DNA of 64,000 nucleotides from an uncultured Clostridia bacterium. GTDB lineage: Bacteria > Bacillota > Clostridia > TANB77 > CAG-508. The notes under the pieces are model-generated. The model saw nothing but the letters and a program-made list of their open reading frames with translations. It searched no databases and was not told the DNA's origin. How positions within the stretch are numbered: position 1 is the stretch's first letter; each line of letters begins with the position of its first letter. The stretch covers positions 10,985-74,984 of the forward strand of contig CAKOWZ010000009.1 in the NCBI GenBank assembly GCA_934129745.1, written 5' to 3'. Shown piece after piece: positions 16,130 through 25,252 of this stretch. Position numbers and translations under genes: made by a program.

Positions 16130-16223
16130 ATTATATGTAATATGCTTAGAGATTAATTATAGTATTGAATAATAGTAAAAAATATCAAACTATAAAACCA
16201 AAAAAGAGAAAGAAGGAAGAATT

Positions 16224-17924
16224 ATGAAAGGTTTTTTTGAGTGGTTCAAATCAGGGTCAAAAATGAAAAGATGGATGTTTTTAATTTTAGCAGGTGTTAT
16301 TGCTATTTGTTTTTCAATTTCAAAAATTTTAGTAACAAATAAATTAGAAACAATAAAAGATGTGGTTATAATAATTGTAGGTTTTGTTTTAGGATTTGTT
16401 GCAATAATTTTGGGATTAATACATATGAATAAACGTACACTTGAATTATTAGTAAAAGAAACAGATAAAAGAGAAGAAGAAAATTTAAAATCATTAATTT
16501 TTAATAGAAAAGTATATAGCCAAGGACCTAAAATTGTTGTAATTGGTGGTGGTACAGGATTAAATTCAGTGTTAAAAGGATTAAAAAAATATACTGATAA
16601 TTTGACTGCTATTGTTACTGTATCTGATTATGGTGAACAAACTTCAGATTCAAGAAAATTGCTTGAAACATTACCATTAGAGGATATTAAAGAAAGTATG
16701 GTTGCTCTTGCAGCAAATGAAGAAGAAATGGAAAATTTATTAAATTATAAGTTTGCAGATGGAAAATTAAAATCATTGTCATTTGGAGATATTTACTTAT
16801 TAGCAATGCAAAAAATATATAAGGATTTTTCAAAATCTGTTAAAGAAGCAAGTAATGTGTTAAATATTACTGGAAAAGTTTTACCAGTAACAATGGAAGA
16901 AATGAAAATTTGTGCTGAATTAGAAGATGGAACTGTTATTGAAAACAGATCTGAAATTCCAGAAATTGTTGCTAAAAATTCAAGCAAGATAAATAGAATT
17001 TTTGTTAATCCAACAAATTGTAGAGTAGCTCCTGGTGTTGCTGAAGCAATTGAAGAGGCTGATGCAATTATTATTGGACCTGGTAATTTATATACAAATG
17101 TTATTCCAAATTTATTGGTTAAAGGGGTTACAAGAGCTATAAAAAATTGTAAAGGTTTCAAAATCTATATTAGTAATATTATGACAGAACCAGGACAAAC
17201 TTCAGATTATTCTTTATCAGATCATATAAAAGCAATTATTGATCATGTTGGAGAAGGTGTTATTGATTATTGTATTTATGATACAGGTGAGATTGTGCCT
17301 GAAATTATTAGAAAATATAATGAAGAAGGTAGTGATCTTGTTGAACAAGATAATTCTAAAGCTAAATCAATGGGAATGCATTTATTAAAAAGAGATTTAG
17401 CAACTGTTGATGGTGAAAAAATTAGACATAATCCAGATGCTATTGCAGCTTCAATTATTGAACTTATTTGTGAAGATTTGAAATTTAAAAATATGCAAAA
17501 TAATCCTGAATATATGATTTTAAATGATAGATTAACTAAAAAGAAAAAGAAAATTAAAACAGAAAGAAAATTTGCATTTAAGAAAAAAGATATTTATGAT
17601 GAAAATAACAATAGAAAAAATGTTGATAGAATAAGTAAATTTTCTAATAAATATAAAGAAAGAATTAAGTCAATTAAGGAAAGTGAAGAAAAAGGAAAAC
17701 ATCAAGCTAAAAGAACTAAAAATAGTGTTAAACCAGAAAGTAAGCATATGAATGTAAATGAAAAACGTAAAATTGATGTAAGACAGATTGATGAAAATAA
17801 TGTTGATAAAAAGGTTTTAAATGAATTATTAGAAAATAATAAAAATTCTAAGGTTGAAACTAGAGGAACATCTAAAATAAAACCAAAAGAAACAGTGAAA
17901 AGAAGAAGTAGATTTGAAAATTAA
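16224..17924 (+). CDS. yvcK: YvcK/GlmR (CofD-like) factor with membrane anchor and basic tail
   Basis: Codes for 566 residues behind AAGAAGGAAG. Two membrane helices (about 17-38 and 47-71) precede the YvcK domain, which starts IVVIGGGTGLNSVLKGLK (about 103) and includes AIIIGPGNLYTNVIPNLLV and NIMTEPGQTSDYSLSDHI. YvcK/GlmR binds UDP-GlcNAc and tunes GlmS-dependent cell-wall precursor supply in Firmicutes. The usual ADDGGSSG segment after the first strand is replaced by SDYGEQTSDSRK, an odd change in a normally conserved loop. The last 130 residues are a K/R/N-rich, probably disordered tail. holA, rather than whiA, comes next. Confidence 0.85.
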   Translation: MKGFFEWFKSGSKMKRWMFLILAGVIAICFSISKILVTNKLETIKDVVIIIVGFVLGFVAIILGLIHMNKRTLELLVKETDKREEENLKSLIFNRKVYSQGPKIVVIGGGTGLNSVLKGLKKYTDNLTAIVTVSDYGEQTSDSRKLLETLPLEDIKESMVALAANEEEMENLLNYKFADGKLKSLSFGDIYLLAMQKIYKDFSKSVKEASNVLNITGKVLPVTMEEMKICAELEDGTVIENRSEIPEIVAKNSSKINRIFVNPTNCRVAPGVAEAIEEADAIIIGPGNLYTNVIPNLLVKGVTRAIKNCKGFKIYISNIMTEPGQTSDYSLSDHIKAIIDHVGEGVIDYCIYDTGEIVPEIIRKYNEEGSDLVEQDNSKAKSMGMHLLKRDLATVDGEKIRHNPDAIAASIIELICEDLKFKNMQNNPEYMILNDRLTKKKKKIKTERKFAFKKKDIYDENNNRKNVDRISKFSNKYKERIKSIKESEEKGKHQAKRTKNSVKPESKHMNVNEKRKIDVRQIDENNVDKKVLNELLENNKNSKVETRGTSKIKPKETVKRRSRFEN

Positions 17925-18013
17925 AAAATTATGATAAAAAATACTTTAAGTTTATAGGTATCGTAAAACCTAAATAAAACAAGGAGTTAAGATATTTTAT
18001 ATATCGAAAAAAG

Positions 18014-19024
18014 ATGGAAAGTTTATATTTATTATATGGACAAGAATCATATTTATTAGAAGATTTTGTTAAAAAAATAAAAAAGTCTTTTGAAAAATTG
18101 ATTGAAGGAATTAATTACATAAAAATAGATGAAAATAACATAAATCAGTTAATTTCTGACATTGAAACTCCTTGTTTTGGGTTTGATAAAAAGCTGATTG
18201 TTGTTAGAAATTCGGGACTTATGAAAAAAAGTGCTAGAAAAAACAAAAATGATGAAAAACAAAAAAATGATAAAAAACAAGGAACAGATAAATTAGTAAA
18301 TCAGATTTCTGAATACCTTAAAGAAAATTATGATTTATATAAAGATAATAATATTATTGTTTTTATTGAAAATGATGTAGATAAAAATAAGGTTTATAAA
18401 ACTATTGAGGAAATTGGCAAAGTTATTAATTTTGAACCAGAAAAATTGCCTAATTTAGTTAAAAGAATTAAATCAATTAGTAATGCATATAAAGTTGGAA
18501 TTTCTGATTATGATGCACAATATTTAGTAGAATGTTGTGGAACTAATATTCAGGATATTATTAATGAATTACGAAAATTAATTGAATTTGCAGGTGAGGG
18601 TGGTAAAATTTCAAAGGAAGATATAGATATTTTAACAACAAAACAAATTGACAGTGTAATTTTTGATTTGACAGATAATTTAGGTAAAAAAAATATAAAA
18701 ACTGCAATGGAAGTTTATTATAATCTAATTTATCAAAAAGAACCTGTTCAAAAAATTTTAGTTATGTTATATAATCATTTTAAAAAATTGTATTTTGTTA
18801 AAATTGGTCTGAAATATAATGAAAATATTGCTGAATGTTTAAAATTAAAGCCTAATCAGTCTTTTCTTGTTGGAAAATATAAAACACAAGCAGGGTATTT
18901 TAATGAATTAGAACTTAGAAAAATTTTGGCAGAATTAGCAGATTTAGATTATAATTATAAAAATGGTTTAATTGATTTAAATGTTGGTGTAGAAGCGGTT
19001 TTATGTAGATATTGTGGGAAATAA
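18014..19024 (+). CDS. holA: DNA polymerase III delta subunit HolA
   Basis: Codes for 336 residues, the normal length. Delta opens the beta clamp within the clamp loader. The N-terminus SLYLLYGQESYLLEDFVKKI matches the family start; an atypical K/N-rich insert (KKSARKNKNDEKQKND, about 74-95) follows the first strands. VFIENDVDKNKVYKTIE, YLVECCGTNIQDIINELRKL and VQKILVMLYNHFKKLY are the usual domain III features. The only near-consensus binding site, AAGGAG, lies about 26 nt upstream of the ATG with no in-frame start closer to it, so translation may be weak or start selection unusual. Confidence 0.9.
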   Translation: MESLYLLYGQESYLLEDFVKKIKKSFEKLIEGINYIKIDENNINQLISDIETPCFGFDKKLIVVRNSGLMKKSARKNKNDEKQKNDKKQGTDKLVNQISEYLKENYDLYKDNNIIVFIENDVDKNKVYKTIEEIGKVINFEPEKLPNLVKRIKSISNAYKVGISDYDAQYLVECCGTNIQDIINELRKLIEFAGEGGKISKEDIDILTTKQIDSVIFDLTDNLGKKNIKTAMEVYYNLIYQKEPVQKILVMLYNHFKKLYFVKIGLKYNENIAECLKLKPNQSFLVGKYKTQAGYFNELELRKILAELADLDYNYKNGLIDLNVGVEAVLCRYCGK

Positions 19025-19080
19025 TTTTGCGTAAGATAAAATTAAACAAAAATGAAAAATAAAAAAAATCTTCCAAACTG

Positions 19081-19109
19081 TTGACAAATACTGGAAAATA
19101 GTGTATTAT
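19081..19109 (+). promoter_or_regulatory. Promoter of the infC-rpmI-rplT operon
   Basis: Perfect TTGACA (19081-19086), 17-nt spacer, TATTAT (19104-19109), giving a leader of about 175 nt. Confidence 0.8.
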
Positions 19110-19115
19110 TATTTA

Positions 19116-19290
19116 GTACAAAAAAGAAGAAGCAATCCACTTCTCACCTTATTGAATAAAAAAAGGTTAATAAATATTTTAATTCTTGTATTTATTATAA
19201 AATATATATGAGAACTATATTTAGAATGTGGGTTGGCTTAAAGTTTAAGTCAATCTTCTTTTAGTTTCATATTTTTATAGGAGGTGTTTT
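19116..19290 (+). promoter_or_regulatory. L20-type autoregulatory leader of infC
   Basis: The leader starts with an AGAAG...CTTCT hairpin and ends with GGTTGGCTTAAA pairing with TTTAAGTCAATC (19231-19255), followed by TTCTTTT, a typical leader terminator, then the AGGAGGTG site. In Bacillota this operon is repressed by L20 binding the leader and causing premature termination. The assignment rests on position and structure. Confidence 0.65.
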
Positions 19291-19809
19291 ATCATAAAAC
19301 AGGAATTACCAATTAATGAACAAATAAGAGCAAAAGAAGTTCAATTAATCGATGATCAAGGTGAAAAAAGAGGAACAGTTTCTTTAAACGAAGCTTTAGA
19401 TATAGCTTTTGAGAAAAAATTAGATTTAGTTCTAGTTGCACCAAATGCTGAACCACCAGTTTGCAAAATAATGAATTATGGAAAATATAAATTTGAGCAA
19501 GCTAAAAAGGAAAAAGAAGCTAGAAAAAAACAAAAAACTTTTGAAGTTAAGGAAATTAGAATTACACCTAATATTGAACAACATGATTTTGAATTTAAAG
19601 CTAAAAATGCTAAAAAGTTTATCGAAGATGGAAACAAAGTTAAGATAACAGTTAGATTTAGAGGTAGAGAATTAAATTATGTAAAATTGGGAGAAGCTGT
19701 GTTAAATGATTTTATCGAGAACTTATCAGATGTTGCAACTCCAGAGAAAAAACCAATATTAGAAGGTAAAAATATGTTTATAATCTTAGCTAAAAAAGCT
19801 GATAAATAA
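19291..19809 (+). CDS. infC: Translation initiation factor IF-3 with a non-canonical start codon
   Basis: The coding frame is intact from an in-frame TAA at 19246-19248 to the stop, and between that stop and residue 60 there is no ATG, GTG or TTG. AGGAGG (19279-19284) is followed at 6 nt by ATC (19291) and at 9 nt by ATA (19294). The protein from ATC is 172 residues: KQELPINEQIRAKEVQLID at the N-terminus and the C-terminal domain with KIMNYGKYKFE and VKEIRITPNIEQHDF, as in IF-3. IF-3 rejects non-AUG starts, so such a start lets IF-3 limit its own synthesis, as with AUU in Escherichia coli. AUC is my preferred codon; AUA is the alternative. Confidence 0.9.
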   Translation: MIKQELPINEQIRAKEVQLIDDQGEKRGTVSLNEALDIAFEKKLDLVLVAPNAEPPVCKIMNYGKYKFEQAKKEKEARKKQKTFEVKEIRITPNIEQHDFEFKAKNAKKFIEDGNKVKITVRFRGRELNYVKLGEAVLNDFIENLSDVATPEKKPILEGKNMFIILAKKADK

Positions 19810-19832
19810 TTAATAGAGAGGAGAGAACGGCT

Positions 19833-20036
19833 ATGCCAAAACTTAAAACAAACAAAGCAGCTAAAAAAAGATATTCTTATACAGCTACAGGAAAGGTAAA
19901 AAGAACTAAAGCAAATAGAAGACATTTATTAGCTAATAAAACAAAAAGACAAAAAACTAATGGTAAAATAATGAATGCTTATGCAGATAAAACATGTGAA
20001 GCAGGAATTAAAAAAATGTTACCATATGGTAATTAA
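19833..20036 (+). CDS. rpmI: 50S ribosomal protein L35
   Basis: 67 residues, PKLKTNKAAKKRYSYTATGK at the N-terminus and the conserved HLLANKTKRQK and KKMLPY segments, all typical of bL35. Preceded by GAGAGGAGAG, 23 bp after infC, in the classical infC-rpmI-rplT order. It binds 23S rRNA in the large subunit. Confidence 0.97.
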   Translation: MPKLKTNKAAKKRYSYTATGKVKRTKANRRHLLANKTKRQKTNGKIMNAYADKTCEAGIKKMLPYGN

Positions 20037-20077
20037 TTGAGAAAATAAAATCATAAAAAAAGATAGGAGTGAAAAAA

Positions 20078-20428
20078 ATGGCAAGAGTAAAAACAGCAAT
20101 AATTACTCGTAAAAAACATAAAAAAATATTAAAAAGAGCAAAAGGATATTATGGTGCAAAACACTATAGATTTAGAAATGCTAAACAAGCAGTTATGAAA
20201 TCTGGTGCATATGCATATGCAGGAAGAAAAGATAAAAAGAGTAATTTCAGAAAATTATGGATAGCAAGAATTAATGCAGCAGCTAGACAAAATGGTTTAA
20301 CATACAGCAAAATGATAGCTGGATTAAAGAAAGCTAATGTTGTAGTTAACAGAAAAATGTTAGCTGAATTAGCAGTTAATGATTCTGCTGCATTTGCAAA
20401 AATAGCTGAAATAGCTAAAAATGCATAA
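20078..20428 (+). CDS. rplT: 50S ribosomal protein L20
   Basis: ATG 20078 (MARVKTA) is the family start, 7 nt after TAGGAG; an in-frame GTG at 20069 overlaps that site and is rejected. It has 116 residues with the rRNA-binding helical N-terminus (ARVKTAIITRKKHKKILKRA, KGYYGAKHYRFR) and C-terminal domain (WIARINAAARQNGLTYSKMI). L20 is an early assembly protein and the likely repressor of this operon through the leader at 19116. Confidence 0.97.
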   Translation: MARVKTAIITRKKHKKILKRAKGYYGAKHYRFRNAKQAVMKSGAYAYAGRKDKKSNFRKLWIARINAAARQNGLTYSKMIAGLKKANVVVNRKMLAELAVNDSAAFAKIAEIAKNA

Positions 20429-20441
20429 TTAGATAAAATAA

Positions 20442-20497
20442 AAAACACATTTATAAACTATACCAAAAAAAGTAAAGTTTATTAAAGTGTTTTTTTT
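20442..20497 (+). terminator. Operon terminator after rplT
   Basis: AAAACACATTTATAAACT (20442-20459) pairs imperfectly with AGTTTATTAAAGTGTTTT (20476-20493), followed by a long T-run. Confidence 0.75.
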
Positions 20498-20509
20498 ATT
20501 TTAAATATG

Positions 20510-20540
20510 TGTGCAATTGGGACGCGTCCCAAATTGCACA
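20510..20540. repeat. Palindromic repeat, GGGACGCGTCCC core (copy 1)
   Basis: TGTGCAATT, core GGGACGCGTCCC, AAATTGCACA: an almost perfect 31-bp palindrome that ends exactly at the recQ stop codon. Other copies are at 46234, 55291, 59571 and 63562. Confidence 0.85.
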
Positions 20541-22703
20541 TTAAGTATTTATTTCTTGTTTGGCGATATAGTAATTTATATCAAAATAGGTAACTTCATA
20601 TGGTAAAGCGGATTTAATATCTCTGAGAAGAGAACCTTTCATAAAATGAATCATGTTGCATATTTCTTTTTCATATTGAGTATGAATATCTTTTTCTAAA
20701 TCTATGTCAAATCCTTGTTTATAACAGTCTATTAAATGTTTTTCAATTGTTGCTTGTGTTAGGCCTCTAAGATTAGATATTTCTTTAATTGTTTTCCCTG
20801 ATTTATATAAATTATATGTAGTAATTATTGTAGGTTCTTTTTGTGATTTTGGTTCTTTAGGAATTTTTATTTTTTTTGAATTTATTTCATTAACAATATT
20901 AGAATTTTTGATGATATTGTGTTCTTTAATAAATTTTTGAATTTCATTTAAAAAATATTTTCCATAATTTTCAGCTTTATATTTACCAACACCAGATATT
21001 TGATATAATTCATCTAAGGTAATTGGATATGTAATACACATTTCAATTAAGGTTGAATCTGAAAAAATTACAAATGGAGGGACATTTAATTGTTCTGCTA
21101 AATATTTTCTTACTGAAGATAATATATTGAAAAGTTCATTATTATAAGATATTCCAGATGGTTTTGGTTTAACTTTTTCAATTTTCCTTTTTATAAAAAC
21201 ATGTTTATCACCAAATAATATATCTGAACAATTAGAATTTAAAGTTAAAATTGGGTATTTATCACCAACACAATTAATATAATTTTCTGAAACTAAAAAT
21301 GAAATAATTTCTTTTATAGTTTCTTTAGAATAATCACTCATTATTCCATACGTGGATAAATCATCAAATTTCATTGATTTTATTTTAGCTGTTTTTGAGC
21401 CTTTTAAAACATCAGTAACAAGGCCAATTCCAAAGTGTTCTTTCATTCTTTTAATACAAGACATAATTTTTTTTGAATCTGTTGTAATATCAGTTGATTC
21501 AATTTCACTATTACAATTACTACAATTATTACAATTATCATAATCTGTTTGTTCACCAAAATATTCTAAAATATATTTACGTAAACATTTATCAGTATTA
21601 CAATAATCAACCATATCATTTAATTTTTGATATTCAACTAATTTTGTACTAGTAGAATTGGTTTGTTCAATTAAAAATTTATTTGAAACAATATCAGATC
21701 TATTAAATAATAAAATACATTCAGCATCAGAACCATCACGTCCTGCACGACCAGCCTCTTGGTAATAACTTTCCATATCTTTTGGCATATTATAATGAAT
21801 TACATAACGAATGTTTGATTTGTCAATACCCATACCAAATGCATTTGTGGCAACCATTATAGATGTTTTATCAAATACAAAATTATTTTGATTTTCATTC
21901 CTTGATTTATCTGTCATTCCACCATGATATTTAGAAACATTATATCCTTGTTTTAAAAGTTCATCATATAAATTATCAACATTTTTTCTTGATAAACAAT
22001 AAATAATTCCTGAAACATTTTTATGATTGTTTAGATAATCAAATAAAAATTTTTTCTTATCTAATGGGGTTTCTACATTAAATGATAAGTTTTTTCTATC
22101 AAATCCTGTTGTTAAAGTAAATGGATTTGATAATTTTAAAAGATTAATTATATCATTTTTTACAAGTTCTGTTGCAGTTGCAGTAAATGCAGCTACTACC
22201 GGACGTTTTTTTAAATTTAAAATTATATTAGCAATTTCTGTATAACTTGGTCTAAAATCATGTCCCCATTGTGAAACACAATGTGCTTCATCAATTGCAA
22301 ACATTGATATATTCATGTTATTTAAAATATTTATAAAATTGTCTGAATTCAAACGTTCTGGTGCAACATAAATTATTTTATACATTCCTAATCTTGCATT
22401 TTCTAATGCTTGAAAATATTCGTTTGTTGTTAATGAACTATTTATATATGTTGCAGAAATTCCATTTTGAATTAGTGAATCTACTTGATCTTTCATTAGT
22501 GAAATTAGTGGAGAAATTACGATTGTAGTTCCTTCAAATACTAAAGCTGGAATTTGGTAACAAATTGATTTTCCAGCACCTGTTGGCATTATAGCTAAAC
22601 AGTCTTGTTTGTTTAATATATGTTCAATAATTTCATTTTGTCCTTTTCTGAAATCATCATAACCAAAATGATTTTTTAATAGTTGTTTTGCTGTATTTAT
22701 CAT
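20541..22703 (-). CDS. recQ: ATP-dependent DNA helicase RecQ
   Basis: Codes for 720 residues. Superfamily 2 helicase core: Walker A MPTGAGKS (about 39-46), DEAH at AIDEAHCVSQWGHDFRPSY (about 137), TATA motif AFTATAT, and QEAGRAGRDG (motif VI, about 320). A zinc-binding region follows (CNTDKCLRKYIL, then CNNCSNC, about 370-400), then the RQC winged helix, an HRDC domain (LRKYLAEQLNVPPFVIFSD, ISGVGKYKAENYG) and an extra C-terminal helix-turn-helix-like region (YKSGKTIKEISNLRGLTQATIEKHL), common in clostridial RecQ. RecQ unwinds recombination intermediates. Own promoter at 22735. Confidence 0.95.
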   Translation of the reverse strand: MINTAKQLLKNHFGYDDFRKGQNEIIEHILNKQDCLAIMPTGAGKSICYQIPALVFEGTTIVISPLISLMKDQVDSLIQNGISATYINSSLTTNEYFQALENARLGMYKIIYVAPERLNSDNFINILNNMNISMFAIDEAHCVSQWGHDFRPSYTEIANIILNLKKRPVVAAFTATATELVKNDIINLLKLSNPFTLTTGFDRKNLSFNVETPLDKKKFLFDYLNNHKNVSGIIYCLSRKNVDNLYDELLKQGYNVSKYHGGMTDKSRNENQNNFVFDKTSIMVATNAFGMGIDKSNIRYVIHYNMPKDMESYYQEAGRAGRDGSDAECILLFNRSDIVSNKFLIEQTNSTSTKLVEYQKLNDMVDYCNTDKCLRKYILEYFGEQTDYDNCNNCSNCNSEIESTDITTDSKKIMSCIKRMKEHFGIGLVTDVLKGSKTAKIKSMKFDDLSTYGIMSDYSKETIKEIISFLVSENYINCVGDKYPILTLNSNCSDILFGDKHVFIKRKIEKVKPKPSGISYNNELFNILSSVRKYLAEQLNVPPFVIFSDSTLIEMCITYPITLDELYQISGVGKYKAENYGKYFLNEIQKFIKEHNIIKNSNIVNEINSKKIKIPKEPKSQKEPTIITTYNLYKSGKTIKEISNLRGLTQATIEKHLIDCYKQGFDIDLEKDIHTQYEKEICNMIHFMKGSLLRDIKSALPYEVTYFDINYYIAKQEINT

Positions 22704-22734
22704 AATTCATCTTCTTTCTAAATAGATTATAGTA

Positions 22735-22763
22735 ATATTATCAACTTGTAATAATTTTGTCAA
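22735..22763 (-). promoter_or_regulatory. Promoter of recQ
   Basis: On the minus strand TTGACA (22763-22758), 17-nt spacer, TAATAT (22740-22735), about 32 bp before the recQ start. Confidence 0.6.
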
Positions 22764-22916
22764 TCTTTCTTTTTTCAATGATTTATTAAAAAAAATTATT
22801 TAAAGTGATATAAGTAATCAAAAAAAATAATTGTCTAAAAAAGATAATTTGTCAAAAATAATAAGTCAATTCAAAATAATAATTGATAAAATTTATTAAT
22901 ATGGAAGGTGAGAAAA

Positions 22917-23861
22917 ATGTTTTTTATAGATGGACATTGTGACACATTAAGTAAAGCTTTAGATGAAAATAAAAGTATTTATAAAAATGATTTACAATTT
23001 TCAATATATAATTCTAACAAAATAGGAGGAGGAATCCAAATAATGGCCTGTTTTGTAGATACAAAATTTCTTAAAAATAAAAATGGGGGATTTAATAGGT
23101 GTAATAATATTTTACAAAAATTTTATGATTATCAATTAGAAAACAAATGTAATATCTTAATAAAAAATAAAAATGATTTATTAAAATCATTAAATTCTAA
23201 TAATACAAATATTATTTTAAGTATTGAAAATGGTTCTGCAATTAGTGAAAATATTAATAATGTAAAATATTTCTATGATAAAGGTGTTAGAGTAATGTCT
23301 ATTACATGGAATGATGATAATGAATTAGGTTGTGGGGCACATACTTTATATGATAAAGGTTTAACTAAATTAGGTGAGGATTATGTGGAGAAATTAAATG
23401 ATTTGGGAATTATTATAGATGTTTCACATTTATCTGAAAAAAGTTTTTGGGATACTATTTCTATATCAAAAAATCCTGTTGTAGCAACACATTCTAATGT
23501 TTACAATTTATGCAATCATCCAAGAAATCTAAAAGATGAGCAAATAAAAGCAATTTCAAAATCAGGAGGAATAATTGGTATTTGCTATTATTCTGAATTT
23601 TTAAATTCAACTAAAAAAGGGAGTGTAAAAGATATTGTAGAACATATAAAATATATTAGAAATTTAGTTGGAATAAATTATATTGGGTTAGGTAGTGATT
23701 TTGATGGTATGAGTGTTGAAAAAACTGCGACTGAAGTTGATAATATTAATGGAATAAATAATATCATAAATGAGTTAAAATTACAAGACTTTTCTGATGG
23801 AGAAATTAATAAAATTATGTGGAATAATTGGTCGAATTTGTTGAAAAAATGTTTAAAATAG
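22917..23861 (+). CDS. Membrane dipeptidase family (M19) dipeptidase
   Basis: ATG 22917 follows GGAAGGTGA; an in-frame GTG at 22908 overlaps that site. The 314-residue enzyme has the M19 zinc ligands: DGHCDT near the N-terminus, the bridging Glu in ILSIENGSAI, His in VVATHSNV and in HPRNL, and Asp in GLGSDFDGM. M19 enzymes are metallo-dipeptidases with a TIM-barrel fold that act on dipeptides, including D-amino acid ones. No signal peptide is seen, so it is probably cytoplasmic. It is unlinked to the genes around it. Confidence 0.9.
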   Translation: MFFIDGHCDTLSKALDENKSIYKNDLQFSIYNSNKIGGGIQIMACFVDTKFLKNKNGGFNRCNNILQKFYDYQLENKCNILIKNKNDLLKSLNSNNTNIILSIENGSAISENINNVKYFYDKGVRVMSITWNDDNELGCGAHTLYDKGLTKLGEDYVEKLNDLGIIIDVSHLSEKSFWDTISISKNPVVATHSNVYNLCNHPRNLKDEQIKAISKSGGIIGICYYSEFLNSTKKGSVKDIVEHIKYIRNLVGINYIGLGSDFDGMSVEKTATEVDNINGINNIINELKLQDFSDGEINKIMWNNWSNLLKKCLK

Positions 23862-23960
23862 TTTAAAATAAAATATATAAGTCTAAATAGTAAAAATTAT
23901 GTTGAAATTTTCTATTTAGAAGAATTATATAAAATATGATAAATATAGGAGGAGGTTATT

Positions 23961-24695
23961 GTGAATAGAGCTGAATTAAAACGACAAGCCAAGGATTCGT
24001 TAAGAGGAAGATGGGGAAATGCAATAGGAATAATGTTAGTATTTAATTTAATTATTGGAGGATTTTCTGCAATTGCCAATTTTATTCCATTTGTGGGAAA
24101 CATATCTTATATGATATTAATAATACCACTTTCTTTTGGATTTGCAGGTCAATTTTTAAAATTTTCAAGAAATGAAGAAACCGGATATTTAGATTTTTTT
24201 AACATAGGAATGCAAAATTTTGGAAAATCTTGGTCAATTACTGGACACATAATTTTAAAGTTTTTAGTTTATATAATTGGTTATATAATATGTGCAGTTG
24301 CAGTAGGTGTATTAATGACAGTATATGATGAAACAGAAAATAAAATATATTTAATATTAAGCATTTTAGCTGTTATCACTTATCTTGTAATAGCTGTTTT
24401 AGTTATAATGAAAGCATATTATTATGAATTATCATCTTATGTAGGAAATAATTATGAAGAATTAACTGGAAAACAAGTTGTTGAAAAAAGTAAACAATTA
24501 ATGGAAGGTCATAGAATGGATTTATTTGTTTTGCAATTATCTTTCATAGGTTGGGTTTTATTAGCAATTTGTTCTTGTGGAATTGGATTTTTATGGTTAA
24601 GTCCGTATATGGAAGTAACTAAAGTAAAATTCTTTGAAAATTTAATCAATGAAAATAATATTGATAATAATGATGAAGCTATTAAAGAAATGTAA
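23961..24695 (+). CDS. DUF975-family integral membrane protein
   Basis: GTG start behind GGAGGAGG; 244 residues. It opens with NRAELKRQAKDSLRGRWGNAI, the conserved DUF975 N-terminus, then about six membrane helices, with the family's conserved pattern AYYYELSSYV and SKQLMEGHRMDLFVLQLSFIGW before the last helices. The function of DUF975 is unknown. The gene ends in a bidirectional terminator shared with the convergent spoVAE. Confidence 0.85.
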   Translation: MNRAELKRQAKDSLRGRWGNAIGIMLVFNLIIGGFSAIANFIPFVGNISYMILIIPLSFGFAGQFLKFSRNEETGYLDFFNIGMQNFGKSWSITGHIILKFLVYIIGYIICAVAVGVLMTVYDETENKIYLILSILAVITYLVIAVLVIMKAYYYELSSYVGNNYEELTGKQVVEKSKQLMEGHRMDLFVLQLSFIGWVLLAICSCGIGFLWLSPYMEVTKVKFFENLINENNIDNNDEAIKEM

Positions 24696-24698
24696 TAA

Positions 24699-24780
24699 AA
24701 AATAAGAACTGAGTACAAATGTACTAAACCAAAAAATGTTCAATTTTTTGAGTTCAGTACATTTTCAGTTCTTATTTTTT
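24699..24780. terminator. Bidirectional terminator between DUF975 gene and spoVAE
   Basis: AAAATAAGAACTGA (24699-24712) pairs perfectly with TCAGTTCTTATTTT (24765-24778), with a long internal stem. A-run and T-run serve both directions. Confidence 0.8.
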
Positions 24781-24787
24781 GTTAAAA

Positions 24788-25175
24788 TTACTGCTTTTTT
24801 ATTTTAGGTTTTGCAATTAAAGAAGCAATATATCCAAAAAATACAGCAGCAGCAATACCACCAGCAGAATTTTTAACACCACCAATAAATGCACCAAGTA
24901 AACCTTGAGATTTTGCTCCTTCAATAGCACCTTTTGCAAGATTTGCACCAAAACCTGTTAAAGGAACTGTTGCTCCGGCAACCAGCAAAATCAATAACAT
25001 ATTTATAAATTCCAAGACCACCTAAAATCGCACCAGCAGTAACAAATATAACTAAAATACGAGCAGGTGTAAGTTTGGTTTTATCAATTAAAATTTGACC
25101 TATTATACAAATTAAACCACCTACAACAAAACATTTTAATAATTGTAACCAATCTATACTTTGAATAAAATCCAT
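24788..25175 (-). pseudogene. spoVAE: SpoVAE with one frameshift
   Basis: From ATG at 25175 (behind AGAAAGGGAT) the frame gives WLQLLKCFVVGGLICIIG and TKLTPARILVIFVTAGAILGGLG, the start of SpoVAE, and then loses frame at DFAG. The neighbouring frame continues AGATVPLTGFG, LAKGAIEGAKSQGLLGAF and GGIAAAVFFGYIASL to 24788. Removing one base of the AACC at about 24980 joins them into about 128 residues, the normal size. SpoVAE is a small membrane protein of the channel that moves dipicolinic acid into spores. A real lesion would impair sporulation; a sequencing indel is at least as likely. Confidence 0.85.
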
Positions 25176-25252
25176 TTTTATAAATCCCTTTCTAATTAAA
25201 TTTTAATATGAAAAGATGAAATCACAAATATTTAAACATCCTTTTTCTTAAA

